From contig UQXP01000053.1 in NCBI GenBank assembly GCA_900545055.1, positions 1-10,456 on the forward strand: a DNA stretch of 10,456 bases. Reading direction: 5' to 3'. Shown piece by piece: positions 1 through 5,968 of the stretch (position 1 is its first letter; each line of letters starts with the position of its first letter). Source of the DNA: an uncultured Collinsella sp. (GTDB lineage Bacteria > Actinomycetota > Coriobacteriia > Coriobacteriales > Coriobacteriaceae). A program made the translations under genes and the position numbers. The notes beneath the pieces are model-generated. The model had not been told where the DNA came from. It saw nothing but the letters and a program-made list of their open reading frames with translations, and ran no database searches.

Positions 1-101
1 CGCTCCAGCATCCTCTGGACCGTGTCCCGCTCGTGCCTCGTGAGCCTTCCGTAGGACCTCGGGACCGCCCTCGCGGAGCCCCTTTTCTTCTTTCCGGACA
101 T
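1..101 (-). CDS. IS30-family transposase, N-terminal fragment (cut by window edge)
   Basis: Read on the minus strand from the ATG at 101-99, the first 33 complete codons give a basic start (MSGKKKRGSARAVPRS) followed by YGRLTRHERDTVQRMLER. The run Y-G-R-L-T-x-x-E-R-x-x-x-x-x-M-L matches the opening of the N-terminal helix-turn-helix of IS30-family DDE transposases, where it precedes the segment that recognises the element ends. A GGAGG ribosome site (plus-strand CCTCC at 107-111) sits five bases before the ATG, which supports this start. The rest of the protein, including the DDE catalytic core, lies beyond the left edge, so I cannot say whether the gene is intact. The identification rests on a short stretch; another helix-turn-helix protein is possible but less likely. 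Confidence 0.72.
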   Translation of the reverse strand, partial: MSGKKKRGSARAVPRSYGRLTRHERDTVQRMLE

Positions 102-153
102 GCCGTCCTCCGATCTCCCGGGGCCGGCCGATCCGGCCCTCAGGGTATCGGGT

Positions 154-191
154 TCCCACATTCATCCGCACATGTGCGGATGAATGTGGGA
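154..191. repeat. Perfect 38-bp palindrome
   Basis: Nineteen bases on each side of the centre (172/173) are exactly complementary: TCCCACATTCATCCGCACA and its reverse complement, with ACATGT in the middle and no loop. Pairing stops at 153/192. It lies 53 bases upstream of the transposase start and 140 bases upstream of the asnS start. It could be an insertion-sequence terminal repeat, two abutting inverted ends, the palindromic target that IS30-type elements favour, or an operator. There is no T-tract after it, so a terminator role is unlikely. Confidence 0.85.
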
Positions 192-275
192 GGTGTTCGG
201 ATAAAGTCGATAATCAAGGTCGTTTGAAAAACCATCCCGCCAATGCTTTATCTGTATAGCTCAAATGAGCCGAGC

Positions 276-284
276 TGCTAGAAT
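276..284 (+). promoter_or_regulatory. Candidate extended -10 promoter for asnS
   Basis: TGCTAGAAT has the TGn extension followed by TAGAAT, five of six matches to TATAAT. No good -35 lies 16-18 bases upstream, which is acceptable for extended -10 promoters. Transcription would begin near 291, giving a leader of about 40 bases before the GTG start at 331. This is a pattern match only. A weaker alternative is TTGAAA at 224-229 with a poor -10 near 247. Confidence 0.4.
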
Positions 285-320
285 ATCGAACTGTATGGAT
301 AACTATCATTCAACCGTTAT

Positions 321-326
321 GGGAGG
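321..326 (+). promoter_or_regulatory. Ribosome binding site that fixes the asnS start
   Basis: GGGAGG followed by ATAC and GTG at 331 places the ribosome site directly ahead of the GTG. The upstream in-frame ATGs (265, 295, 319) have no comparable site, and the first of them would precede the likely transcription start. Confidence 0.8.
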
Positions 327-330
327 ATAC

Positions 331-1734
331 GTGAACCGCACCAAAATCGCGCAGCTCTATGCCGATGCCGAGTCGCTCGGCGGCCAGACCGTCACCGTCG
401 CCGGCTGGGTCAAGTCCGTCCGCGACATGAAGAACTTTGGCTTTGTTACGCTCAACGACGGCAGCTGCTTCCGCGACCTGCAGGTCGTCATGAACCGCGA
501 GGCACTCGACAACTACGACGAGATCGCCCATCAAAACGTCTCGGCCGCACTCATTTGCACCGGCACCGTCAAGCTGACCCCCGATGCGCCCCAGCCTTTC
601 GAGCTTTCTGCCACCTCCATCGAGGTCGAGGGCACGAGCGCCCCGGATTACCCGCTGCAGAAGAAGCGCGCAACCGTCGAGTTCCTGCGCACCCAGCAGC
701 ACCTGCGCCCGCGCACCAACCTGTTCCGCGCCGTGTTCCGCATCCGCTCTGTCGCGGCTGCCGCCATCCACCGCTTCTTCCAGGAGCAGGGCTTTGTCTA
801 CGTCAACACCCCCATCATCACCACGAGTGACTGCGAGGGCGCCGGCGAGATGTTCCGCGTGACCACGCTCGACCCCAAAAATCCGCCCCTCACCGAGTCC
901 GGCGAGGTCGACTGGAGCCAGGACTTCTTTGGCAAGCATGCAAGCCTCACCGTGTCCGGCCAGCTCAATGCCGAGAACTTTGCCATGGCCTTTGGCGACG
1001 TGTACACCTTTGGCCCCACCTTCCGCGCCGAAAACTCCAACACCACGCGCCACGCCGCTGAGTTTTGGATGATCGAGCCCGAGATGGCCTTTGCCGACCT
1101 GAACGACTACATGGATAACGCCGAGGCCATGCTCAAGTACGTCCTTAAGGACGTTATGGCCACCTGCCCCGACGAGCTCAATATGCTCAACAAGTTTGTG
1201 GACAAGGGCCTGATCGAGCGCCTGGACCATGTGGCAAACTCCGACTTTGCCCGCGTTACCTACACCGAGGCTGTCGAAATCCTGGAGCAGGCAGTCGCTG
1301 CTGGCCACCAGTTTGATTACCCCGTCAGCTGGGGCATCGACCTGCAGACCGAGCACGAGCGCTTCCTGACCGAGGAGCACTTTAAGCGACCGACTTTTGT
1401 GACCGACTACCCGGCCGAGATCAAGGCGTTCTACATGCGCATGAACGAGGACGGCAAGACCGTCGCCGCCGCCGACTGCCTGGTGCCGGGCATCGGCGAG
1501 ATTATCGGCGGCTCCCAGCGCGAGGAGCGCCTGGATCTGCTCGAGGCCCGCATCAAGGATCTGGGTATGAATCCCGAGCAGTACAAGTACTACCTTGACC
1601 TGCGCCGCTACGGTTCCTGCAAGCACGCCGGCTACGGTCTGGGCTTCGAGCGCTTGGTGATGTACCTCACCGGCGTGGGCAACATCCGCGACGTCCTGCC
1701 GCACCCGCGCACCGTGGGCAACGCCGACTTCTAA
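331..1734 (+). CDS. asnS: Asparaginyl-tRNA synthetase
   Basis: The enzyme activates asparagine with ATP and charges tRNA-Asn in the cytoplasm. From the GTG at 331 the protein has 467 residues, essentially the length of the Escherichia coli enzyme (466). The first ~110 residues form the anticodon-binding OB fold (VTVAGWVKSVRDMKNFGFV, residues 21-39). The class II catalytic domain follows: motif 1 around residues 134-165, AGEMFRV at 171-177, motif 2 with PTFRAENSNTTRH at 229-241, and motif 3 with GLGFERLVMYLTG at 436-448. The E(A/G)AGEMF-type segment and overall length point to AsnRS rather than AspRS or LysRS. The reading frame is open 22 codons further upstream, but the GGGAGG ribosome site and the family length favour the GTG. 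It is a single-gene unit closed by a strong terminator. No T-box leader is present. Confidence 0.97.
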   Translation: MNRTKIAQLYADAESLGGQTVTVAGWVKSVRDMKNFGFVTLNDGSCFRDLQVVMNREALDNYDEIAHQNVSAALICTGTVKLTPDAPQPFELSATSIEVEGTSAPDYPLQKKRATVEFLRTQQHLRPRTNLFRAVFRIRSVAAAAIHRFFQEQGFVYVNTPIITTSDCEGAGEMFRVTTLDPKNPPLTESGEVDWSQDFFGKHASLTVSGQLNAENFAMAFGDVYTFGPTFRAENSNTTRHAAEFWMIEPEMAFADLNDYMDNAEAMLKYVLKDVMATCPDELNMLNKFVDKGLIERLDHVANSDFARVTYTEAVEILEQAVAAGHQFDYPVSWGIDLQTEHERFLTEEHFKRPTFVTDYPAEIKAFYMRMNEDGKTVAAADCLVPGIGEIIGGSQREERLDLLEARIKDLGMNPEQYKYYLDLRRYGSCKHAGYGLGFERLVMYLTGVGNIRDVLPHPRTVGNADF

Positions 1735-1775
1735 TCGCCACAGCGCCACCAAACGCGTTCCAGCGCATCACGCCA

Positions 1776-1807
1776 GCGCCTCTCGGCAAGCCGAGGGGCG
1801 CTTTTTT
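1776..1807 (+). terminator. Intrinsic terminator of asnS
   Basis: An 11-bp stem (GCGCCTCTCGG at 1776-1786 with CCGAGGGGCGC at 1791-1801, including one G-U pair) closes a CAAG tetraloop and is followed by a C and six Ts (1802-1807). It begins 41 bases after the asnS stop. Confidence 0.92.
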
Positions 1808-1983
1808 CAACAGCATCCGTCAAGCTTTTGGCAAGTTTTTGGTCAGTTGGGCAGGGCTGTTGAAAACTCGACCCGCCGCTTGCCGACGGCCACCGACCGC
1901 CCAGAGTGCTCTGCGCCCCTGGGAAAGCCCCGCGTCCTAGGCTCCATACCGTCGCCACCCAAAACGGAAAGGACGTGGGCGCC

Positions 1984-2769
1984 ATGACCGAAACCGCTGT
2001 TGAAACTTACGAGACCACGACGAGGGGCGCCGCCTCGATGGCAGCCTATCGCGCCGTTCGCATCCTGCAACTATTAAGCGAAAACACCGGCGAGGACAAG
2101 GCCATGCTTTCCGATGAGTTGATCCGGCGCCTCGCCCATCCCGACGACCCCGCCCGCATGCCCATCTCGGCGGCGCGGCGCAGCATCTACACCGCCATCT
2201 CCGCACTTCGCCATGCCGGATACGAAATTGAGTACAAGCGCGGCGTGGGCTATCGGCTCTTGACCCGTCCGCTCACCGACGAAGAGATCATCCGGCTCCA
2301 CGGCATGGTCATGCGCAACCGCTCCACGCCCATCGCCATTCGAAAGAGCATGGCGCAGCACCTGGTCGCCATGGCGAGTGCCGACGTTCGCGGCTACCTC
2401 GATGCACCCGAGCCTGCTCCAAGCGCAGGCGACAAATCCACCAAGGCCACACGCACGCCCGTCAAGCGCATCGATGCCTGCGAGCTCATCGAGCAGGCCA
2501 TCGACCACGGAACCACGGTGAGTTTTGATATTTCGAGTGTCACGGCACGCGGAGAGGTCGAAGTGGCACGGATGACACTCCGGCCCTTTGCCATCAAGCA
2601 ACGAGACGGCATCTCGTATTTGCTGGGAACGGTCTATGACGCGCGAGGCGGCGATGACACGTTGCGTACCGTAGAGATCGGCCGCATGAGAAACGTCACC
2701 ACACGTCTCCTCGATGGCAAGAAGCTCTTCGCCGCCCTGGACGAGGACGATGCCTCCTCCGCCGCATAA
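1984..2769 (+). CDS. WYL-domain helix-turn-helix transcriptional regulator
   Basis: The 261-residue protein has the layout of DeoR/YafY-like WYL regulators. A winged helix-turn-helix spans about residues 22-95 (AARRSIYTAISALRHAGYEIEYKRGVGYRL at 63-92 is the recognition helix and wing). After an Ala/Pro/Lys-rich linker (~141-160), a WYL ligand-binding domain covers about 175-245. The signature triplet is SYL (211-213) rather than WYL; the closing VEIGRM (230-235) matches the usual xFRLDRI segment with its conserved arginine. The separate C-terminal WCX extension of longer family members is absent. The ATG at 1984 follows AAAGGA at 1968-1973; the frame is open back to 1906 but without a ribosome site. 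It lies 160 bases upstream of the importer operon in the same direction and has no clear terminator between, so control of that operon is plausible. The ligand is unknown. Confidence 0.8.
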   Translation: MTETAVETYETTTRGAASMAAYRAVRILQLLSENTGEDKAMLSDELIRRLAHPDDPARMPISAARRSIYTAISALRHAGYEIEYKRGVGYRLLTRPLTDEEIIRLHGMVMRNRSTPIAIRKSMAQHLVAMASADVRGYLDAPEPAPSAGDKSTKATRTPVKRIDACELIEQAIDHGTTVSFDISSVTARGEVEVARMTLRPFAIKQRDGISYLLGTVYDARGGDDTLRTVEIGRMRNVTTRLLDGKKLFAALDEDDASSAA

Positions 2770-2838
2770 GACCCTCCGCCGCCCATTCGACTACCCGTAC
2801 CGCCCATCCGATTCTGTATTAAAAAACCCGCCAGGCTG

Positions 2839-2866
2839 TTGTAAAAATGGACATCAGCGCTACTAT
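2839..2866 (+). promoter_or_regulatory. Candidate sigma-70 promoter of the ABC importer operon
   Basis: TTGTAA (2839-2844) and TACTAT (2861-2866) are separated by 16 bases; TATAGT at 2864-2869 overlaps as an alternative -10. Transcription would begin near 2873, giving a leader of about 57 bases. The position just ahead of a potentially structured leader supports it, but it has not been tested. Confidence 0.5.
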
Positions 2867-2871
2867 AGTTC

Positions 2872-2923
2872 CACTTGCACTTTGTCCCAGTGCAGTGTTT
2901 CCAGCCATTTTTATACTGGGGGT
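2872..2923 (+). promoter_or_regulatory. Structured 5' leader with two competing pairings over the ribosome site
   Basis: One hairpin pairs CACT-T-GCAC (2872-2880, bulged T) with GTGCAGTG (2890-2897). A second possible pairing joins CCCAGT (2886-2891) with ACTGGG (2915-2920), which includes the start of the GGGGGT ribosome site (2918-2923). The two share bases 2890-2891 and so cannot both form. The second would hide the ribosome site of the lipoprotein gene. The first may instead be a DNA operator. No known riboswitch or T-box consensus is recognised here. Confidence 0.35.
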
Positions 2924-2929
2924 AATGAT

Positions 2930-3910
2930 ATGAAGGACATCACCATCAGCCGCAGGAGCCTTCTGGTCTCCGCCGGTCTGCTCGCGCTCGCCCCGCTCGC
3001 CGGATGCGGCGGCAACTCTGGTTCCGGCTCTGCTGCCGCCGGTTCCGACTACACCATCGGCGTTCTGCAACTCACCGAGCACTCCGCACTCGATGCCGCC
3101 AACGACGGCTTTGTCAAGGCCATCAAGGAGAGCGGCCTTAAGGTCAAGATCGACCAGAAGAACGCCCAGAACGACCAGTCCACGTGTAAGTCCATCGCCG
3201 ACAAGTTTGTGGGCGACAACATCGACTTGATCTACGCCATCGCCACGCCCGCCGCGCAGGCTGCCGCCGGCGCCACCGCTGATATCCCCATCGTTGGCTG
3301 CGCCATCACCGACTACGCCGCTTCCGGCCTGGTCCAGGACAACGACAAGCCCGGCACCAACGTCACCGGCGCCTCCGACCTCACCCCGGTCGCCGAGCAG
3401 CTCGAGATGATGCAGAAGGTCCTGCCCGACGTCAAGAAGGTCGGCCTGCTCTACTGCACCGCCGAGTCCAACTCCGACGTCCAGATCAAGGCCGCCAAGA
3501 AGGAGCTCAACAAGCTGGGCCTGGAGTACACCGACTTCACCGTCTCGAGCTCCAACGAGATTCAGTCCGTCGTCGAGTCCGCCGTGGGCAAGGTCGACGC
3601 ACTCTACTCCCCCACTGACAACACCATCGCCGCGGGCGCTTCGCAGGTCGGCCAGATCTGCAAGGAGAACAAGCTCCCCTTCGTGACTGGCGAGGAGGGT
3701 ATGTGCATGGCCGGCGGCCTGTTCACCCTCTCCATCAACTATAAGGACCTGGGCTACGCCGCGGGCGAGATGGCCGTTAAGATCCTGAAGTGCGAGGCCA
3801 AGCCCGAGGATATGCCGATCAAGCACCTCTCGAGCAAGGACCTGGTCGTCGTCAAGAACGACGAGATGGCCGAGGCTCTGGGTATCGACCTTTCCGCTCT
3901 GGACGAATAA
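2930..3910 (+). CDS. ABC importer substrate-binding lipoprotein (TrpX-like, ABC_sub_bind family)
   Basis: This 326-residue protein is the extracytoplasmic receptor of the importer encoded downstream. The N-terminus has the pair R8-R9 in SRRSLL, a hydrophobic segment, and the lipobox LAGC with Cys26, so the mature protein should be a membrane-anchored lipoprotein; the SRRxLL pattern leaves Tat export possible. A Gly/Ser/Ala-rich linker (27-39) leads to the ligand-binding fold starting at YTIGVLQLTEH (41-51). Typical ABC_sub_bind (COG2984) features follow: DLIYAIATPAAQ, PIVGCAITDY, GTNVTGASDLTPV, KVGLLYC, and DALYSPTDNTIAAG. The ATG at 2930 is preceded by GGGGGT at 2918-2923; the frame is open back to 2714 but that would destroy the signal peptide. 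Relatives include tryptophan/tyrosine importers (TrpX), but the ligand cannot be read from the sequence. Two hairpins and 189 bases separate it from the permease. Confidence 0.9.
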   Translation: MKDITISRRSLLVSAGLLALAPLAGCGGNSGSGSAAAGSDYTIGVLQLTEHSALDAANDGFVKAIKESGLKVKIDQKNAQNDQSTCKSIADKFVGDNIDLIYAIATPAAQAAAGATADIPIVGCAITDYAASGLVQDNDKPGTNVTGASDLTPVAEQLEMMQKVLPDVKKVGLLYCTAESNSDVQIKAAKKELNKLGLEYTDFTVSSSNEIQSVVESAVGKVDALYSPTDNTIAAGASQVGQICKENKLPFVTGEEGMCMAGGLFTLSINYKDLGYAAGEMAVKILKCEAKPEDMPIKHLSSKDLVVVKNDEMAEALGIDLSALDE

Positions 3911-3950
3911 CGCGTCTAGGGCCCGCACGCGCGCCACGGCTGCGTTATTC
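3905..3950 (+). repeat. 9-bp inverted repeat spanning the lipoprotein stop codon
   Basis: GAATAACGC (3905-3913), which contains the TAA stop, is exactly complementary to GCGTTATTC (3942-3950). The 28 bases between are GC-rich. In RNA it could form a long-looped stem at the 3' end of the lipoprotein message, perhaps protecting it from decay. Confidence 0.45.
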
Positions 3951-3966
3951 AATATCTGAGTCATTG

Positions 3967-3995
3967 GGGCGAACGCTAAAGGCCGGCGTTCGCCC
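3967..3995 (+). terminator. Hairpin between lipoprotein and permease genes (weak or partial terminator)
   Basis: GGGCGAACGC (3967-3976) pairs exactly with GCGTTCGCCC (3986-3995) around a 9-base loop. The tail TGCTTGTTTC has few consecutive Ts, so termination is probably incomplete. Such a hairpin would allow more lipoprotein than permease to be made, as is common for binding-protein importers, or stabilise the upstream message. Confidence 0.65.
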
Positions 3996-4053
3996 TGCTT
4001 GTTTCAGGTAAAACAAAACGTCTGTCCGCCGCTCTTTTATGCATTGGTACCGC

Positions 4054-4059
4054 TATTAT
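4054..4059 (+). promoter_or_regulatory. Possible -10 element ahead of the permease gene
   Basis: TATTAT lies 41 bases before the permease ATG, after the 3967-3995 hairpin. No convincing -35 lies 16-18 bases upstream (GCTCTT at best). It could give the permease and ATPase genes some independent expression. This is weak evidence. Confidence 0.25.
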
Positions 4060-4099
4060 GGAAAATCACGTGTCCACCCTATCCTAGGAGGTATGAAGC

Positions 4100-5023
4100 A
4101 TGCTCATTGCATTGCAGGGCGCCGTTTCGCAGGGCGTCCTCTGGGGCATTATGGTGCTTGGCGTGTTTATCACGTTCCGCCTGCTCGACATCCCCGATAT
4201 GACCTGCGACGGCAGCTTTGCCCTCGGCGGCTGTGTCTGCGCCGTGCTCATCGTCAACAATAACGTCGACCCCTTGCTCGCCGTGCTGGCCGGCATGTGC
4301 GCCGGCGCCATCGCGGGCGCCGTCACGGGCATCTTGACCACCGTCTTTGAGATTCCCGCAATCCTCGCCGGAATCCTTACGCAGATCAGTCTGTGGTCCA
4401 TCAACCTGCGCATCATGGGCAAGTCCAACACGCCCATCCTTGCCAAGGGCACTATCTTCTCATCCGTCAGCAACATGACGGGCCTGCCGCAGTCCACTGT
4501 TGCCATTATCCTAGGCATTGTGCTGGCCGTGGCCATCGTCGCCATCCTGTACTGGTTCTTTGGCACCGAGATCGGCTCGGCGCTGCGTGCCACCGGCAAC
4601 AACGAGTACATGATCCGCGCCCTGGGCGTTAACACCAACACCACCAAAATGATCGCCCTCGTGCTCTCCAACGCCCTCATTGGCCTTTCGGGTGCGCTCA
4701 TCTGCCAGAGCCAGAAGTATGCCGACATTGGCATGGGCACCGGCGCCATCGTTATCGGTCTTGCCGCCATCGTCATCGGCGAGGTGCTCGGTCGCCTGCT
4801 GCCCGGCGGCCTCACGCAGTTTAGCGTCCGTCTTGCCTCCGCCGTCTTTGGCTCCGTGGTGTACTTCCTTATCCGCGCCATCGTGCTGCAGCTGGGCATG
4901 GACGCCAACGACATGAAGCTGCTCTCCGCCGTGATCGTTGCCGTGGCCCTGTGCGTGCCCGTGGTTTGGGAGCGCTATAAGCTCCGCAGCTCCTACATGA
5001 AGGGAGATGAGGCAGATGCTTAA
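4100..5023 (+). CDS. ABC importer permease (COG4120-like, branched-chain-permease fold)
   Basis: The 307-residue membrane protein forms the channel of the importer. Hydrophobic segments lie at about residues 8-27, 39-53, 57-82, 86-104, 131-154, 184-203, 213-233, 241-264 and 273-291, which fits the multi-span BPD_transp_2 family. The sequence FRLLDIPDMTCDGSFALGG (26-44) is the characteristic early loop of this group. GSALRATGNNEYMIRALGVN (159-178) is the conserved cytoplasmic loop expected to contact the ATPase. The start is set by AGGAGG at 4086-4091, eight bases before the ATG at 4100; the ATG at 4093 is too close to that site. The gene ends by overlapping the ATPase start by eight bases. 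The energy source and receptor are the adjacent genes. The substrate is unknown. Confidence 0.9.
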   Translation: MLIALQGAVSQGVLWGIMVLGVFITFRLLDIPDMTCDGSFALGGCVCAVLIVNNNVDPLLAVLAGMCAGAIAGAVTGILTTVFEIPAILAGILTQISLWSINLRIMGKSNTPILAKGTIFSSVSNMTGLPQSTVAIILGIVLAVAIVAILYWFFGTEIGSALRATGNNEYMIRALGVNTNTTKMIALVLSNALIGLSGALICQSQKYADIGMGTGAIVIGLAAIVIGEVLGRLLPGGLTQFSVRLASAVFGSVVYFLIRAIVLQLGMDANDMKLLSAVIVAVALCVPVVWERYKLRSSYMKGDEADA

Positions 5024-5810
5024 GCTCTCGCACGTCAAGAAGACCTTTAACAAGGGCACCGTCACCGAGAAGCGCGCGCTCACCGGCGTCGACCTCACCC
5101 TCAACGATGGCGACTTTGTAACCGTGATTGGCGGCAATGGCGCCGGCAAGTCCACGCTGCTCAATATGATCGCCGGCGTGTATCCGCTTGATTCGGGTGT
5201 TATTGAGCTCGACGGCACCGACATCTCGCGTCTGAGCGAGTCGCAGCGCGCCAAGTACCTGGGCCGTGTGTTCCAGGACCCCATGCGCGGCACCGCAGCC
5301 GACATGCAAATTGCCGAAAACCTGGCCCTCGCCAAGCGCCGCGGCCAGCGTCGCGGTCTTTCGTGGGGCGTCACCAAGGCCGAGAAGGACGAGTACGTTG
5401 AGCTGCTCAAGCGCCTGGACCTCGGTCTGGACACGCGCCTCAACGCCAAGGTCGGCCTGCTCTCGGGCGGCCAGCGCCAGGCACTCACCCTGCTGATGGC
5501 CACGCTCACCAAGCCGCGCCTGCTGCTGCTCGACGAGCACACGGCGGCCCTCGACCCCAAGACGGCCTCTAAGGTGCTCAACCTGACCGAGGAGATTGTC
5601 GACGAAAACCATCTGACCACGCTCATGGTTACGCACAACATGAATGACGCCATACGTCTGGGCAATCGCCTGATCATGATGCACGAGGGCCACGTGATCT
5701 ACGACGTGGCGGGCGATGAGAAGAAGTCGCTCACCGTCGCCGACCTACTGCAGAAGTTTGAAGAGGTCTCGGGCGGCGAGCTCGCCAACGACCGCATGCT
5801 GCTAAGCTAA
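5016..5810 (+). CDS. ABC importer ATP-binding protein (COG1101-like)
   Basis: The 264-residue protein powers the importer. All nucleotide-binding motifs are intact: Walker A GGNGAGKST (39-47), Q-loop Gln87 in VFQDP, signature LSGGQ (149-153), Walker B LLLLD with Glu174, D-loop ALDP (178-181) and the switch His207. The DEHTAALDP form of Walker B/D-loop, with His where most ABC ATPases have Pro, is typical of the COG1101 branch that travels with TrpXY-like receptors and permeases. I chose the ATG at 5016 because AGGGAG (5001-5006) lies nine bases upstream of it and abuts the alternative ATG at 5007. The ATG overlaps the permease stop in ATGCTTAA, so the two genes are probably translationally coupled. 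The stop codon is part of the first GGGACAG hairpin. Confidence 0.93.
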   Translation: MLKLSHVKKTFNKGTVTEKRALTGVDLTLNDGDFVTVIGGNGAGKSTLLNMIAGVYPLDSGVIELDGTDISRLSESQRAKYLGRVFQDPMRGTAADMQIAENLALAKRRGQRRGLSWGVTKAEKDEYVELLKRLDLGLDTRLNAKVGLLSGGQRQALTLLMATLTKPRLLLLDEHTAALDPKTASKVLNLTEEIVDENHLTTLMVTHNMNDAIRLGNRLIMMHEGHVIYDVAGDEKKSLTVADLLQKFEEVSGGELANDRMLLS

Positions 5811-5849
5811 AACCTGCCAAAAAGGGACAGGTTTATTTTGGCAGGTTTT
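5809..5849 (+). terminator. Terminator hairpin with GGGACAG apex, copy 1
   Basis: AAAACCTGCCAAAA (5809-5822) pairs perfectly over 14 bp with TTTTGGCAGGTTTT (5836-5849). The 13-base apex contains GGGACAG (5824-5830). The stem begins at the second base of the ATPase TAA stop, and the right arm ends in four Ts, so it should end the importer transcript; the A/T ends may allow it to work in both directions. It shares the GGGACAG apex with copies at 5865-5904 and 8888-8926. Confidence 0.85.
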
Positions 5850-5864
5850 ATCTGCGCAAACGTC

Positions 5865-5904
5865 AAAACCGCCGCAAAGGGACAGACGCCCTTGCGGCGG
5901 TTTT
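5865..5904 (+). terminator. Hairpin with GGGACAG apex, copy 2 (tandem to copy 1)
   Basis: AAAACCGCCGCAA (5865-5877) pairs with TTGCGGCGGTTTT (5892-5904), extended by GGG/CCC around one bulged A. GGGACAG lies at 5879-5885. It starts 15 bases after copy 1 and is followed by TTTCGCAT (5902-5909), also found after copy 3. It can act as a second terminator, but having two in a row is more than one operon end needs. Confidence 0.75.
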
Positions 5905-5968
5905 CGCATATTATGTCGATAATCCGATATTCAACCAGACATTCTGGCTAAGGACTAAGGAAACTGCC

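Larger units (their letters stand above)
1..191. mobile_element. End of an IS30-family insertion sequence (outer boundary uncertain)
   Basis: The transposase start at 101 implies that the left terminus of the element lies within roughly the next 50-100 bases. The obvious candidate is the inverted repeat material at 154-191. If an 18-bp terminal repeat is used, the element could end near 172/173 or near 191. No direct target repeat can be assigned because the other end is outside the window. The boundary is therefore a guess based on the usual layout of IS30 elements. Confidence 0.4.

Noticed and set aside
33..227. Plus-strand open frame of 64 codons at the left edge
   Set aside because: It is antisense to the IS30 transposase start, which has a family match and a GGAGG ribosome site, and it runs through the palindrome; no ribosome site precedes it.
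265..330. N-terminal extension of asnS from the upstream ATG
   Set aside because: The extra 22 residues are not part of the family, the ATG lies upstream of the likely -10, and the GTG at 331 has the ribosome site.
310..1752. 480-codon minus-strand open frame opposite asnS
   Set aside because: It mirrors the codon pattern of a GC-rich gene and yields a Val/Leu/Gly/His-rich sequence without family features, whereas asnS is unmistakable.
1840..1983. Promoter for the WYL regulator
   Set aside because: TTGAAA at 1860-1865 has no acceptable -10 at the right distance and TAGGCT at 1938-1943 has no -35; a promoter must exist but I cannot place it.
2714..2929. 72-residue N-terminal extension of the lipoprotein
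   Set aside because: It would overlap the WYL gene, include the promoter and leader, and bury the signal peptide and lipobox.
2770..2929. T-box or known riboswitch ahead of the importer
   Set aside because: The leader is too short and lacks the T-box sequence and stem I arrangement; no other riboswitch consensus was recognised.
2819..3964. 381-codon minus-strand open frame opposite the lipoprotein gene
   Set aside because: Same codon-shadow effect; the product is a repetitive Leu/Val/Gly/Asp sequence and it covers the promoter and leader of the real gene.
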